DNA of 64,000 bases, taken from Corythucha ciliata (lineage: Eukaryota; Arthropoda; Insecta; Hemiptera; Tingidae). The number at the start of each line of letters is the position of its first letter. The stretch's first letter is position 1. A model generated the notes under the pieces. That model was given only the letters and a program-made list of their open reading frames with translations, was not told where the DNA came from and did not search any database. The stretch lies in assembly GCA_038030265.1 (NCBI GenBank), contig CM075942.1, forward strand, positions 13,970,029 through 14,034,028. Reading direction: 5' to 3'. Both the position numbers and the translations under genes were made by a program. Below are positions 22,260-32,510 of the stretch, one piece after another.

Positions 22260-22620
22260 AAATTGTTATTTCCCGAATATTCAGCCAGGAAACTTCCAGT
22301 TTTGCAATCCGAAGGCCCCAGGTCTGAGCCTGCTAAACAAAAGACTCAGACAATTGTAATTTTGCGAAACATTTTTGTCCAAAAACGTGCAATTTCGCGA
22401 AAATTAAGGCGAGAAACACACACTTTCGCGTATGCTTACAATTTTGTCCCAAAACTCATCTTTCACGAAAATAAAGACAAGATCAATTTCGTGTTACCAA
22501 AATGAAAATTTCAACCTGAAATTTCAAATTCCCAAATAATCAGCCAGAAAACTTTCAATTTCGGGGGTTATCATTATTATTCAGCTCCCAAAGGTGAAGG
22601 TTGCAATTTTGCGGCCAACT
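22260..22620. repeat. Family F4 ~30-bp repeat
   Basis: Repeated words of the type TGCAATTTCGCGAAAATTA, GAAACTTCCAGTTTTGC and CAGCCAGAAAACTTTCAATT. Spacing is about 30-45 bp. Frames across it are repeat translations. Confidence 0.65.
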
Positions 22621-22899
22621 TCAGCCATCATTCGTCTTTCAGGGGCTCCCGTCATCTTGAGGTTTTTCCACCAGCTATAGAATCCATTCTCTTGATACAT
22701 GCTTGGCACCACAAGATTTGGAGGAAACGGCAGTTGTGGGAGGAGGGTAGCACCGGGGCGGCAAAAAGCAAGAACCGGGCCTGATCGTAAATGTGTAGGC
22801 CACTTTACGACTGAAATAGATGAAAACGCTAATCCCAAGTTTCTGTAGGTTCTTTAGGCGGCTGATAATGAGCAAGCGCGATAATGAGTTGTTCATAGG

Positions 22900-23875
22900 G
22901 CAAGCTCTCCGCTAAAATTGACAGATATTTTTGTCGAGGATTAAAATTGAGAAAAGGTGGTATTTCGAGCTGAAAATGAGTAATATCCTAATTTCCTGTT
23001 TGACGTGCGCTCGAATAATTTGCGGTCAAAATTAAGAAAAAACGACAATTCACGGATGAAATCGAGAAGAAGGATTAATTTTTGATGAAAATTGAGAAAC
23101 AGCTCTCGTTCCCGTCTAAAATTGAGAGAAGTATTACTTTGTGGCTAAAGTTGAGACAAAAAGGTCTGTTCCTGCAAGGTGTTGTGAACATGTTCGGAGC
23201 AGAGTTGCCATGGTTGGCTTCCAATAAAATTTAAGTTGATTACATTTTATTGGATGGTCCCGTGGCAAGTCTGCTCCAAACATGTTCAGAACACCTGGAT
23301 GAAACAGACCTATTGAGAATTGCATACTTTTCATGGGGCAAGTTCGCGACTGGAATTGTGAAAAACGTGAAAATTTGCGGCTAAAATTAAGAAAGAGCGC
23401 TTGTTCGAGGCTATTATAGTGCAAAATAGCTTATTTGTCGTTGAAATTGAGAGAAAACTCTAATTCGCAGGTAGAATTCAGAAAAACGTTGGGGAAAGAG
23501 CACTTGCTTAGGATTGAAATTGAGAAAACCGTTCATGTATGGTGCGGCCAAAAATTGAGAAAAGTCGCTGACTCACGGGTGATATTGAGGAGGCAAGATA
23601 ATGCGGTTTTTATGGTGCACAAGTCCGCGGCTAAAATGGAGCAAAATAGCTTATTCGGTAATTCGCGGTTAAAATAGTGAAAATGTGTTCGTTTCTCGGC
23701 TGAGACATAAAAAAAAGTTCTAATCCGCGGCTAAAATCGAGAAAAAGCGCCGATTCTCGGGTTCTTCGTGAAATTTCCAGACCAGAATTGAGAAAAAACG
23801 CTAATTCGCGGATTTTTTGGCCCTTTAACGGCTCAAGCATTTGAGGAAAAAACGCTAATGTGCTGTTCCAGGGCG
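22900..23875 (-). repeat. Family F1 repeat, reverse orientation
   Basis: Reverse F1 units (GCGGCTAAAATTAAGAAAG, CGCTAATTCGCGG) with a hairpin element inserted at 23164-23309. The open frames on both strands are repeat-derived. Confidence 0.75.
23164..23309. mobile_element. MITE-like hairpin, 146 bp
   Basis: The left arm starts GTCTGTTCCTGCAAGGTGTT; the reverse complement of the right end reads GTCTGTTTCATCCAGGTGTT. Both continue through GAACATGTT(C/T)GGAGCAGA and CCAATAAAAT, giving arms of about 65 bp around a very short loop. It lies within F1 repeats. Confidence 0.8.
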
Positions 23876-24528
23876 CTAATAAACGCCAGGGACCTATACT
23901 GATGGCCTTGTTGCGCGGCCTTCGTTTGTGGAAACGTCGGTGGAGGGGGTGGGGGTGGAAACCTGACAAATTCCCGAAAGAACTGTAAATAACGAGAGGT
24001 CCAAGGTCAAAGTCTTGGCTTCCTTCGCCTTGGACATTTCTCCAACTAGGACTAGCCCCAATTTTCTTCCATCCAAAATTTCTGACTCCTCAAATAACCG
24101 ATTTGATCCCAGGGTGTGTTTTTCTTGCATAAAACAAGGAAACTGAAGATTGCCACGCAGGATTGTAGTTATAGGTCAAGTAAGGACCGTTCCATGTTTA
24201 TTTTATCCCTGTCAGCCTCAAGGCTTTAGAGATTTTCCCCCAGGCCCAGGGTGTAGGTGTAGGTCCGCCACTGCAGACACCATCCTCCTCCCGCCGTAGA
24301 TGTGAAATCTTTCATGTCACATTTTGAAGAATTCAATTGCTTTATCGTCATCTGTTTGTCCCCTTAACATAAGTTATTCAAAAAATGCATTATTGATCTT
24401 TTTTTTGAAGTTGACCCTTTCACCCTAGTTGCTTCGGGCAAATGTGATGAAGAAGGATTCCAAGAAAATGAAACGCTAATGATTTGGTTTACAATTTCTC
24501 CAGCTCGTGATTTTCTTCGACAACCGTT
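23876..24528. other. Region upstream of TIM17
   Basis: Non-periodic sequence containing the TIM17 promoter and 5'UTR by position. I see no convincing TATA box or other element. Frames on the minus strand have no recognised domain. Confidence 0.45.
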
Positions 24529-25083
24529 ATGGAAGAGTACACGAGGGATCCTTGCCCATGGCGTATAGTTGACGACTGCGGCGGCGCTTTCAGTATGGGA
24601 CTTGTTGGCGGCTCGGTGTTTCAAGCGATCAAAGGCTTCAGAAATGCTCCGAGTGGTTTCAATCGTCGTCTTATTGTGAGTCTCGCTTTTGTAACTGTTC
24701 TAATAATAAGCTAAGATTCACCAAATTTGTTTGTCGTTCCTTAGGGAAGTATGGCTGCCATCAAACAAAGAGGCCCCATCATCGGTGGAAATTTCGCCGT
24801 TTGGGGTGGTCTGTTTTCAACTTTCGACTGTTCCATCGCTCATCTACGACAAAAGGAGGACCCTTGGAATTCAATTATGAGCGCCGCCGCGACGGGCGGC
24901 ATTTTGGCGGCACGAAACGGTCTTCCCGCCATGGCCGGCAGTGCTGTCATCGGCGGCATTCTGTTAGCACTGATCGAAGGCGTTGGTATCATTATGACGA
25001 GACTAGCGGCGGCCGATCCCTACAGAAATCAACCTTTTATCATGGAAGATCCATCGCAACTTGGTCCGTCGCAACGCATGTGA
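24529..25083 (+). CDS. Tim17: Mitochondrial import inner membrane translocase subunit TIM17
   Basis: Two exons, 24529-24675 and 24745-25083, encode 161 aa; donor GTGAGT at 24676 and acceptor TTAG at 24741-24744 give a phase-0 join and a 69-nt intron. The product is a core subunit of the TIM23 complex, which moves presequence proteins across or into the mitochondrial inner membrane. Exon 1 has the conserved N-terminus ([17 protein letters not shown], then [15 protein letters not shown]). Exon 2 continues [19 protein letters not shown] and [10 protein letters not shown], then the glycine-rich segments [15 protein letters not shown] and [11 protein letters not shown] of the fourfold membrane-segment family. 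Length matches the usual ~160-170 aa. The start is the first ATG and matches the family N-terminus. The joining residue reads I-GSM where many homologues have M-GSM. A SINE sits 0.5 kb downstream. Confidence 0.96.
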
Positions 25084-25572
25084 TTATAATGTTTCCCTCT
25101 GTTAGCTTCCCTTATTTGATCCTTCGTTATGTCTATTCCGTCGACTTAGCCTCCCCCTTCCCACCCATCACAATACACGCCATTAGATCTAGTAGACCGT
25201 TTCTCCTGTGTTCACCGGTAAATTTAATGGAATGAATAAGGGACAAGTGAAAAGTCCCTTTTAAATGCGTATTCGTTTTTTGATGGGTAGCTCTTGAATA
25301 ACGTTCCTTCCTACCTCGCAATGCGTTCCCTTCTTGAGCTTACCCCGAAAAATCGTTACGAAAGAAAAGTTTTTGCGGTCCGCCCAATCTCGCGTAGAAC
25401 CTGCTCTTACTGCTCACAACAGGCTACATAAGAGATTGGGCGGAAACGAGGCAAACTAAATACGTGAAATCGAGTGCTGTGATCTCTTATTCGAGTTACG
25501 TTATTTTCTTTTTCAACAGGAAATAAATTAATAAGAATACGTAGTTGGTTTTTGATGTGTTTAATTTGTGAT
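25084..25572 (+). other. TIM17 3' flank
   Basis: Presumed 3'UTR and downstream spacer with no further gene. AATAAA occurs near 25522-25527, a late candidate polyadenylation signal; nearer the stop codon I see none that is canonical. The left copy of the SINE target duplication ends it (25560-25572). Confidence 0.45.
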
Positions 25573-25795
25573 TTTTTTTTTTTTTTTTTTTTGTCGGGGG
25601 CGCCGGGCTTTGAACCCGGCAGGCGCCTAAGCCTCCCTTGGGCTCCTACTTTCGGTCGGTGCGCGGTTTGTTGAACGCCCACACGAAGCCGGGCGTGCCG
25701 TGTCACAGCTCGCCGCAGCCTTGTGTAATGGGCAATGGATGTATTCGAACCCAGGCCCGCTGGGTTGCGAAGCGAGCGTGGTGAGAGAGGTACGC
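25573..25795 (-). mobile_element. tRNA-derived SINE, copy 2, with 13-bp target-site duplication
   Basis: The direct repeat TTTAATTTGTGAT occurs at 25560-25572 and 25796-25808, exactly bounding the element. Read on the minus strand it begins with a tRNA-like head (B-box GGGTTCGAATAC) and passes through the body (GGCTGCGGCGAGCTGTGACA). A second T-arm-like hairpin, GCCGGGTTCAAAGCCCGGC, is followed by a ~20-nt poly(A) tail (the T run 25570-25591 on plus). Target duplication plus poly(A) tail shows LINE-type retroposition. The head is 5'-shortened relative to copy 1. Confidence 0.92.
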
Positions 25796-25808
25796 TTTAA
25801 TTTGTGAT

Positions 25809-26840
25809 ACATTACCATATTCCTAACAATTTTAGTAGTTGAGAAAGCTGTGCTCGAGAGACTCTTAAGGTCTTCTGCCTCATTCATTGATGCAGGTCAA
25901 TTAGGGGACCGAAAGTACGAGATGTTCCCCTTAATTCCATTTCGGGTTAAATTGATGGTTGCCGGACCAATTTGTGGTCTTACAAGAAAACTGGCCATTC
26001 GAACGGCCTCATTTGTTTGGGGCTTCTTTGAATGGGCGCGAAGGGGGGGGGGAGACTGTTTGATTGGCACATCGAACGACCTGAAAACAGTGGCATCACA
26101 GGAGACCCTTCGTCGGCTCGCCTAATCGAAAATTCGTCTCGCTTTTCGTCGTGTCGAGGAAACCCTTGAGATCTGCGATTTCGTCGCGCCCCTAAAATTC
26201 ACGTTTTGGCCATTTGCGGCTCTGAATAAAACAAATTCGTCGGTTTTCGCTCTTCAAGGAACCAATTTCGCGGGGTGTAGTAACTGAAAATCTGAAGCTG
26301 AATACTCTTCAAGAAACAAATTTCGCGTGTTTGGCGCACTTAAAACCACAATATCGCAGGCTTGACTCTAGAAATCAATTTTGAGAGTTTGGCTCACTCC
26401 AAAACCTGACTTTCAACCATTTTTTCCATCAAACAGTGACCGCCAGCAAAAAATGAGCGTTTTCGACCATTTCTCAACATTTAAATTAGAACAGTTGGAT
26501 GTAGGGGGCTATGCACCCACCAAACTCCACGAAGATTGCACCCAAGGTGCGGTCCAGTCTCCGTTTCGACCTCGGACCTTCAGCCACCAGGGCTACTCAG
26601 TCCTGGTCTCATCAGCCCGGCAATTGAGCCGAGTACGGAGCCGATGGACCGCTCCTCAAGTATTTTTCGAAATGCTTCAATTTGAGCTGTACGCTGGTTA
26701 TGAGTCCCTCCGACCGTGCTGAATTGAGAACCGCAGGTGGTTAAGGCCAAATAGCCCCCTAAGGGGCGTCAGCCCCACCTCAAAGTGACCAAAACTGACC
26801 GTTTCGCGTTGTCCTTGGTTTCGTCCACATTTCTCCGCTC
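25809..26840. other. Noncoding DNA with an F3 block and a duplicated segment
   Basis: 26160-26410 has F3-type words (ACCAATTTCGCGGGG, AAATTTCGCGTGTTTGGC). 26685-26790 is repeated at 27270-27360 (CTGGTTATGAGTCCCTCCGA versus CTGGTTATTAGTTCCTCCGA; both continue GAATTGAGAAC and GTTAAGGCC). A 10-G run sits at 26043-26052. No gene is recognised. Confidence 0.5.
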
Positions 26841-26844
26841 CACC

Positions 26845-27175
26845 GTGGGCTAGCGAGGCTTTTCCCAGGACTTCCGGGCTGATGATAACGTAGCCGCCAT
26901 CCACAGGAAAATTCGTGTGCTTCCGGAAAACGGGTCAAAATCGCCGGAATCACGGGGAGAACTACTTCAACGGATATCGTCCGATGGAAAATTGGTTTCG
27001 ATTTTCCGATTCCCCGTGACGTGAAACCCTGTTATACGAGGTTTAGTCCATTTCTATTTTTTGGCCATTTTCACAAAAATGCCCCATGGATGGGGAAAAT
27101 GGTAAATTTTCTCAAATTGTTCCGATCTGCGCCAAACGCTATTTATGAGTCTCTAGGGCAATGCTGATAAATCAC
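26845..27175 (+). repeat. Dispersed repeat family R, copy 2
   Basis: Matches 13490-13835 in order and spacing: GAGGCTTTTCC, CTGATGATAACGTAGCC, AGGAAAATTCGTGTG, GGAAAACGGG, TTTCGATTTTCCGA, TATACGAGGTTT, TTCCGATCTGCGCC, CTAGGGCAATGCTGA. Sequences related to its edges also occur near 61440-61660. Unknown class. Confidence 0.75.
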
Positions 27176-27379
27176 AAATGCCCGCGGTTTCGGCGATGAC
27201 GTCCTAAGGGAGCGTCAGCCTCCCTCAAAGTGGCTGAAAATGAGCGTTTTAAACCATTTTTCTGTACTGTTCGCTGGTTATTAGTTCCTCCGACCGAGCT
27301 GAATTGAGAACTGCAGGCGGTTAAGGCCAAAACAGCCCCTACGGAGGCGTCAGCCAGAGGCGTAGTGTATTATTGGGGG

Positions 27380-28230
27380 CGAGGTGGGTCATCGCCCATC
27401 CAATATATGAGTCTTACAAATCCCAAATTTTTACTGATTTTGTCTCTTTCGAAACCTAATTTCGTGGAGTTGGCTCATTTAAACCACAATTTCCCAGATT
27501 TTGGCTACTTTGCTGGTCATATTTCGTAGGTTTGGCTCATTCTGGAATCCAGAGTTTCATATTTTGCTTCTTCACTCCCCAATATCACGAAGTTTTGCTA
27601 TTCCAAACCCTAATTTCGGACATTTTCATTCTTTCAAAAATCAAATTCCGTGCCTTTAGCTCTTTCTAGAATCAGTTTCAAAGATTTCGTTAGGTAAAAA
27701 AATTTGGCTTTTTCAAAAAGCAAATTCACAGATTTGGCTCGATCAAAAACAACATTTTATAATTATTTTGTAACATTGACAAAAAGCGCTAATTCACGGC
27801 TACAAATTTTGAAAAAAGCGCAAATTCACCGCTGGAACAGAAAAAGGCTCCTTAAAGGATAAAATTTTGGGAAAGTACTACTTCATGTCACTGCTAAAAT
27901 GTACAAAAAGTGCTAATTTACCTGAAAAAGCTAATCCGGCGTAAAATTCACTAATTCGGTGGAAAAATTCACTAATTTGGGCTAACATTTTTCAAAAAGC
28001 ACTAATTCACAACTAAGGCCCGGCATGGGCTTAATGTTCCGTTTAACACTAAGCTGAGCTTTGGTGCTCACACCCCAATCAGAAATTAGCATTTTGAATA
28101 CAAAGTCGTTAAGCCCTTACAAAGTTTAAGCGGACATTGTCGACCTAATCCTAAAAGGGGAAGAAATAAATGCTAATTCACAGCTGAAATAAAGAAAAAT
28201 CGCTAATTTGCGGTTAAAATTGAGAAAACT
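27380..28230. repeat. F3 block followed by reverse F1 block
   Basis: 27400-27760 has F3 units (AATTTCGTGGAGTTGGCTC, TTCGTAGGTTTGGCTC). 27770-28230 has reverse F1 units (GCGCTAATTCACGGC, TTGCGGTTAAAATTGAGAAA). An unrelated ~120-bp segment at about 28017-28150 interrupts the F1 part. Confidence 0.65.
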
Positions 28231-28560
28231 CACTAGTGCGTGAATAGCAATGAGTGAACCGCTCATTCTCTGCTATCATAGGTGGATCTAAGGGGTGGGG
28301 GGAACAGCAGAGTTACCCCCGCCCCCTCACAACCTGGAGCTGGTCAAATCACTCTATACGGGGCTTTAGGAGGATAGGAAAAATGCGTATCCGCAATAAA
28401 TATAACGGAGAGAGTGCCCGGGGCGCCGTGTCCTGAGGGGCGCGTCTGCAGGAAAATGAAGAGGAATGGGGAAGGCGGTCGAGAAAAAATTAAGCGCATT
28501 TGACTTATCAATACTTCAAAATTATAAAATAGCCGAAAATTGGATTTTTTTTCGACTTGT
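28231..28560. other. Noncoding spacer, nothing recognised
   Basis: Non-periodic sequence with GC-richer patches around 28290-28330 and 28415-28445. No gene, hairpin or family match is clear. Confidence 0.4.
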
Positions 28561-28664
28561 GCCGTGGTTACAGTGATTTTCCTCTATATTTTACCGCGAA
28601 TTGGTGATTTTCCACAACTTTAGCCGCGAAGTAGCGTTTTTATCCCATGTTAGCAATTTGTCTC

Positions 28665-30925
28665 AATTTTTTTGCCATGAATAATTGAAGCATTCCGCCA
28701 TTTTTGCAGCAAATTAGCGATTTTTTACCTTTTCAACAGTGAATTAGCACTTTGAGCGGCAAGTGTAGCGTTTTTCGTTAATTTCAGCCACGCTAATTAA
28801 GTGATTTTTCTCAATATTGACCGCAAATTAGTGGAGTATGAACTATTTTTGCCACGCATTAACAATTTTTTTCTCTCAACTTTTTCTATAAGTTTTAGGC
28901 CCGAAGTTGCCTTAAGAAGCCACGGATTGATGTTTTCCTGAATTTTAGCTGAGAGTCCGCCTTTATTTCTAAATTCAAGTGGTGAATTAGTGTTTTTCTC
29001 AATTTTAGCCGTGAATCAGCCGATTTTTTCCATTTGCATCCACGAATAAACTTTTTTCTCGGTTTTATTCGCAAATTATCGGATTTTTCACAATTTTATC
29101 CGCGAATTAATTAGCGATTCTTTTCAGTTGAGTCCGCAAAAAGTGTTTGTTTCAATTTCACCTACCAAGTAGAGTGTTTGGTCGATTTCATTAGCGAATT
29201 AGATATTTTTCTCAATTTTTTTCGTGGATTATCGTTTGTTCCAATTTTAGCCGCTAATTAATTAGCCATCCTTCTAAATTTCAGTCTTGAATTAGCGTTT
29301 TTCAAAGAACTTCACGCCTTAGCCGACGATATTCGGTATGATGATTCCCATTAAGTTCAGCTTAAACAAACCCGGCTGCAAACAGTACGGCTTATGGTAT
29401 CCGAATACAAAATGAAATGCACTCTTTCCGACCGCCAGCTGCCGGAGCGAAATTTTTTTTTTTTCAATTTCGGTCTGCTTCATCGAGATACCGCGAATGA
29501 ACACTTTTTAACAGTATTACCCATGAATATTAGCGCTTTTTCCCAACTTTTTGCTGCGTTGGTACTTGCTCGCAAGAACAGCGTATTGGTGGCCCTTCTT
29601 ATCTTTGTCCGCTTAAGTGTCTGAGAAAAAAATGGGGAGCAGCGTCATTTCTCTATTTTAGCCACGAAGTATTACCCTCGGAAGGCCGCATTTTCTCTCA
29701 ATTTGAGTCTTCTGAACAGCGCTTTTGTGGGATAAATCGAATATTCAGCTACACTATTTGCTGATCACCTGCGACGTCCCATATTCCGTCCTGGGTCGGA
29801 TGGATTGAAAACCGTCCTACATACGTGAACATATTAGATCCTTGAAACCCTTATTTTACCATGTATAAGCTTGTCGAAGGCCCATCTATAGTGTAGGGGG
29901 CCCGGGGCAATCTGTCCCCCCTCGCCACTATCTAGGAAAGCTACCTGATCCGCGGACAGAAGTGAGAAAAAGCTCTAATTGACGGCTAAAATTAAGAAAA
30001 AAACTCAGCTACTTCGCGGCTGAAGTTTCCTTAAAGCTTCCGCGGATACAGTACAGAGAAAGCGCTAATTAGTGGCTAGAAGTATGGAAACGACAATTTT
30101 CGGCTTCTTGCTTCGGTGGTTCGTGGCTGAAACTGAGAAAAAGCGCTAGTTCATAGCTAAAAGCGAAAAAATCGCTAAAGTCGGAGCTAAAAGTAATAAA
30201 AAGTGCTAATTTGTGGATGAAATTGAGAAAATGGCTCATTATATTAGCGGTTAAAATCAGGTAAAACACGATTCCACCACAAAAATTCGGAAAAATCGCT
30301 AATTCACTGCTAAAATGGTGAAAAATCGCTCATCCATGGCAAATTCACCGATAAAATTGAGAAGAATAAGCGCTGAAGTGAGGGAAAAAAACGCTAATTC
30401 TCGGATTGAATGGAGGAAACGTCAAATTCGCGGCTTCTGAAGGTAACTTTGTGCCAGAAAGTGATACAAAATCACTAATCCACGGCCAAATTCAGAAAAA
30501 GCTTTAGGTAATTCGCGACGAAAATTGGAGAAAACTGTAAATCGTGGCTGAAATGTAGAAACATCTTTAATTTTAGCGGATAATGTGCGGTTAAAATCAG
30601 GATAAATGGCTAATTGGGGGTTAAAAATCTGCTAATTCACAGAAAATTGAGAAAATGGCAAGCTGTGGTTTCCGGAGGCAACTTCGCGTGGCCAAAATAG
30701 CAAAGACGAGCGCTAACTCGCGGCAAAATTTGAGAAAAATCTCTTATTCACGGCTAAAATGGGGAAAAATATCGATGAAATTGAGAAGAAGCGCTGAAGT
30801 GTTGAAAAACGCTAATTCACAGTTAACGTGGAGGAAACGCCAAATCGCGGCTTAATCTGAACGGTCGTGACTACAAAAGGGCCGCAGGTGAAAGGTTCGC
30901 CACGGGGCGCATAATGTCCAAGGCC
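28665..30925 (-). mobile_element. Long composite repeat unit built of F1 repeats, copy B
   Basis: Inverted homologue of 15850-18635. Reading the minus strand from 30925, it has GGACATTATGCGCCCC, the same series of F1 units, the core (29940 down to about 29700: GGCGAGGGGGGACAG, CCCCCTACACTATAG, TCATCCGACCCAGGACGG), then the flipped F1 units. It lacks the piggyBac-like MITE of copy A but has a short SINE-like insertion at about 29320-29462 that copy A lacks. F1 sequence continues on both outer sides (28550-28664 and 30926-31210). Confidence 0.8.
29320..29462 (+). mobile_element. Short SINE-like insertion (family S), copy 1
   Basis: It contains CCCATTAAGTTCAGCTTAAA, GTATCCGAATACAAAATG, AAATGCACTCTTTCCGACCG and CCAGCTGCCGGAGCGAAA, and ends in a T run. 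The same series occurs in reverse at 38285-38520. It is absent from the matching place in copy A of the long unit (near 17820-17840), so it is a real insertion. It has no tRNA-like box, so its class is uncertain. Confidence 0.7.
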
Positions 30926-31210
30926 GGCACTGATCCGGAGTAACATTAAAATATACCTGCGCTAATTGACGGCTTAATGTGGAAAAAATCGCTAATTCAT
31001 TGCTAAGATTGATCAAAAGTGCTAATTCGTGTTTTCTTGAAGGCAGCTTTGAGTAGAAAAAGAGCTAATTCACGATAAAAATTTAAAATAAATCACAGGT
31101 ACCTTATTCGCGGCCAAATTGAACAAAATTAGCGCGAGTTTGCCAGTAGTGAATCCGCTAATTCGCAAATAACATGGCTAAATTTAATAAAAGATCTGCT
31201 TAATTTTATC
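30926..31210 (-). repeat. Family F1 repeat, reverse orientation
   Basis: Continuation of reverse F1 units (CGCTAATTCATTGC, GCTAATTCGTGTTTTC) past the end of the copy-B homology. Confidence 0.6.
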
Positions 31211-32510
31211 AAAAAGCTTACTGAACGGAGGGTTTTCTCTGCTGACCACTTATACCTACTTAAAATGCTTTTAACAATTTTAGCTCAATCCGAAATGCCG
31301 TTCCCTCAACCCAATCAGAAGGCTCAAAACCGCTCTGGAGCGGTCTAAATGGGTCAAAATTATTCTCGAGAATAGAAATGCCGATCTCCCAACCCAATTT
31401 ATTTCCCTATTAATTCGGTATCAAACATTTTCATAAACGTCGATTTTTGCCCCCTTTTTGAGTGTTCGGGCGACGATTTTTACTCAATCCGACCAGAATA
31501 ATCCTGTGGGAGGAGATTAGTACCCCGCCAGTAAGATATTGTCGCTTTGTTCTCACAGGCGTCACGAGCAACCCTGCCAAATTTGGCTCTTTTTGTCGGG
31601 GGTGCCTAATTCACTGACACCCAGACTGACGAGGGTACTTGACATTGAAAAATGGCACACAATTTACGCGTGGATCAGTACACCTTGCCCTAAATTTTAA
31701 CCCAATTGGTTGAGATAAACCTGGGAAATTCTAGAAATAAGTACCTACTGGCCAGACGGTTTTTCTGACAAAGTGTATTAACCCATGTTGTATTGTGTGC
31801 CAATTTTCAGCGTTACCTGAGCATTTCAAGTACCTTTTCAGTAATAAAAATAAAAAATAAACTCTGATCCGTAGGTTTTTCCTAAATTTCCCGAATTTAT
31901 CTCAAACGGACCAGGTCCCCATAGGTATATTGACCCACGCGTAAATTGTATGTCAATTTCAGTGGCGGCGGAACCGGGGGGGCAGGGTGGGCGGCCGCCC
32001 CCCCAGGCTTTAATGCCAATCTTCTATCCCGAATACTGCACCCAAAGTTCTTATTCTATCCTTTTCGCTTCTTATTCGAGGACCAAGCGACCGTCACTCA
32101 GATCGAAAACCCTGGATCACTTGCGAGAAGATGAAAAATAGCAATGCCTAGAACATTCTCCCCCCCCCCATCTTTCACTTTTCTGCAGACTTTTTGTTAG
32201 GTATATTATTGATTCTTCTTCTACACTTTACCCCTGCCATCTGGCAAAGGAGGGCGATCCACCTATCGGCCACCCTCCCCGGAGAGGGTTTTAGCCCAAA
32301 TTTAAGCAATATGAAGCACAGGCGTAGCAAGGGGCGTGCGGCGTGTGCGGTGCGCACCGGGCATCTCTACCCTGGGGGCATCAAACCCGCTGTTTTGTTA
32401 TGCGATCACCGCTATCCAGAGGCGGAACAACACTTGTCCGGGGCCCGGGGCGGAAATCTCTAGGAGGCCCTTTAGTCTCTAATTAAACCGTAAATATACT
32501 TTTTTGCAGC
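31211..32510. other. Noncoding DNA, no gene recognised
   Basis: Non-periodic sequence. CAGTGGCGGCGGAA at about 31962 has a reverse-complement partner, TTCCGCCGCCACTG, at about 34917-34930, so 31962-34930 might be bounded by TIRs (weak). A 10-C run lies at 32160-32169. Frames at 31946-32141 and 32175-32463 have no domain. Confidence 0.4.

Noticed and set aside
24801..25235. 144-codon frame over TIM17 exon 2
   Set aside because: Out-of-frame shadow of the TIM17 coding exon.
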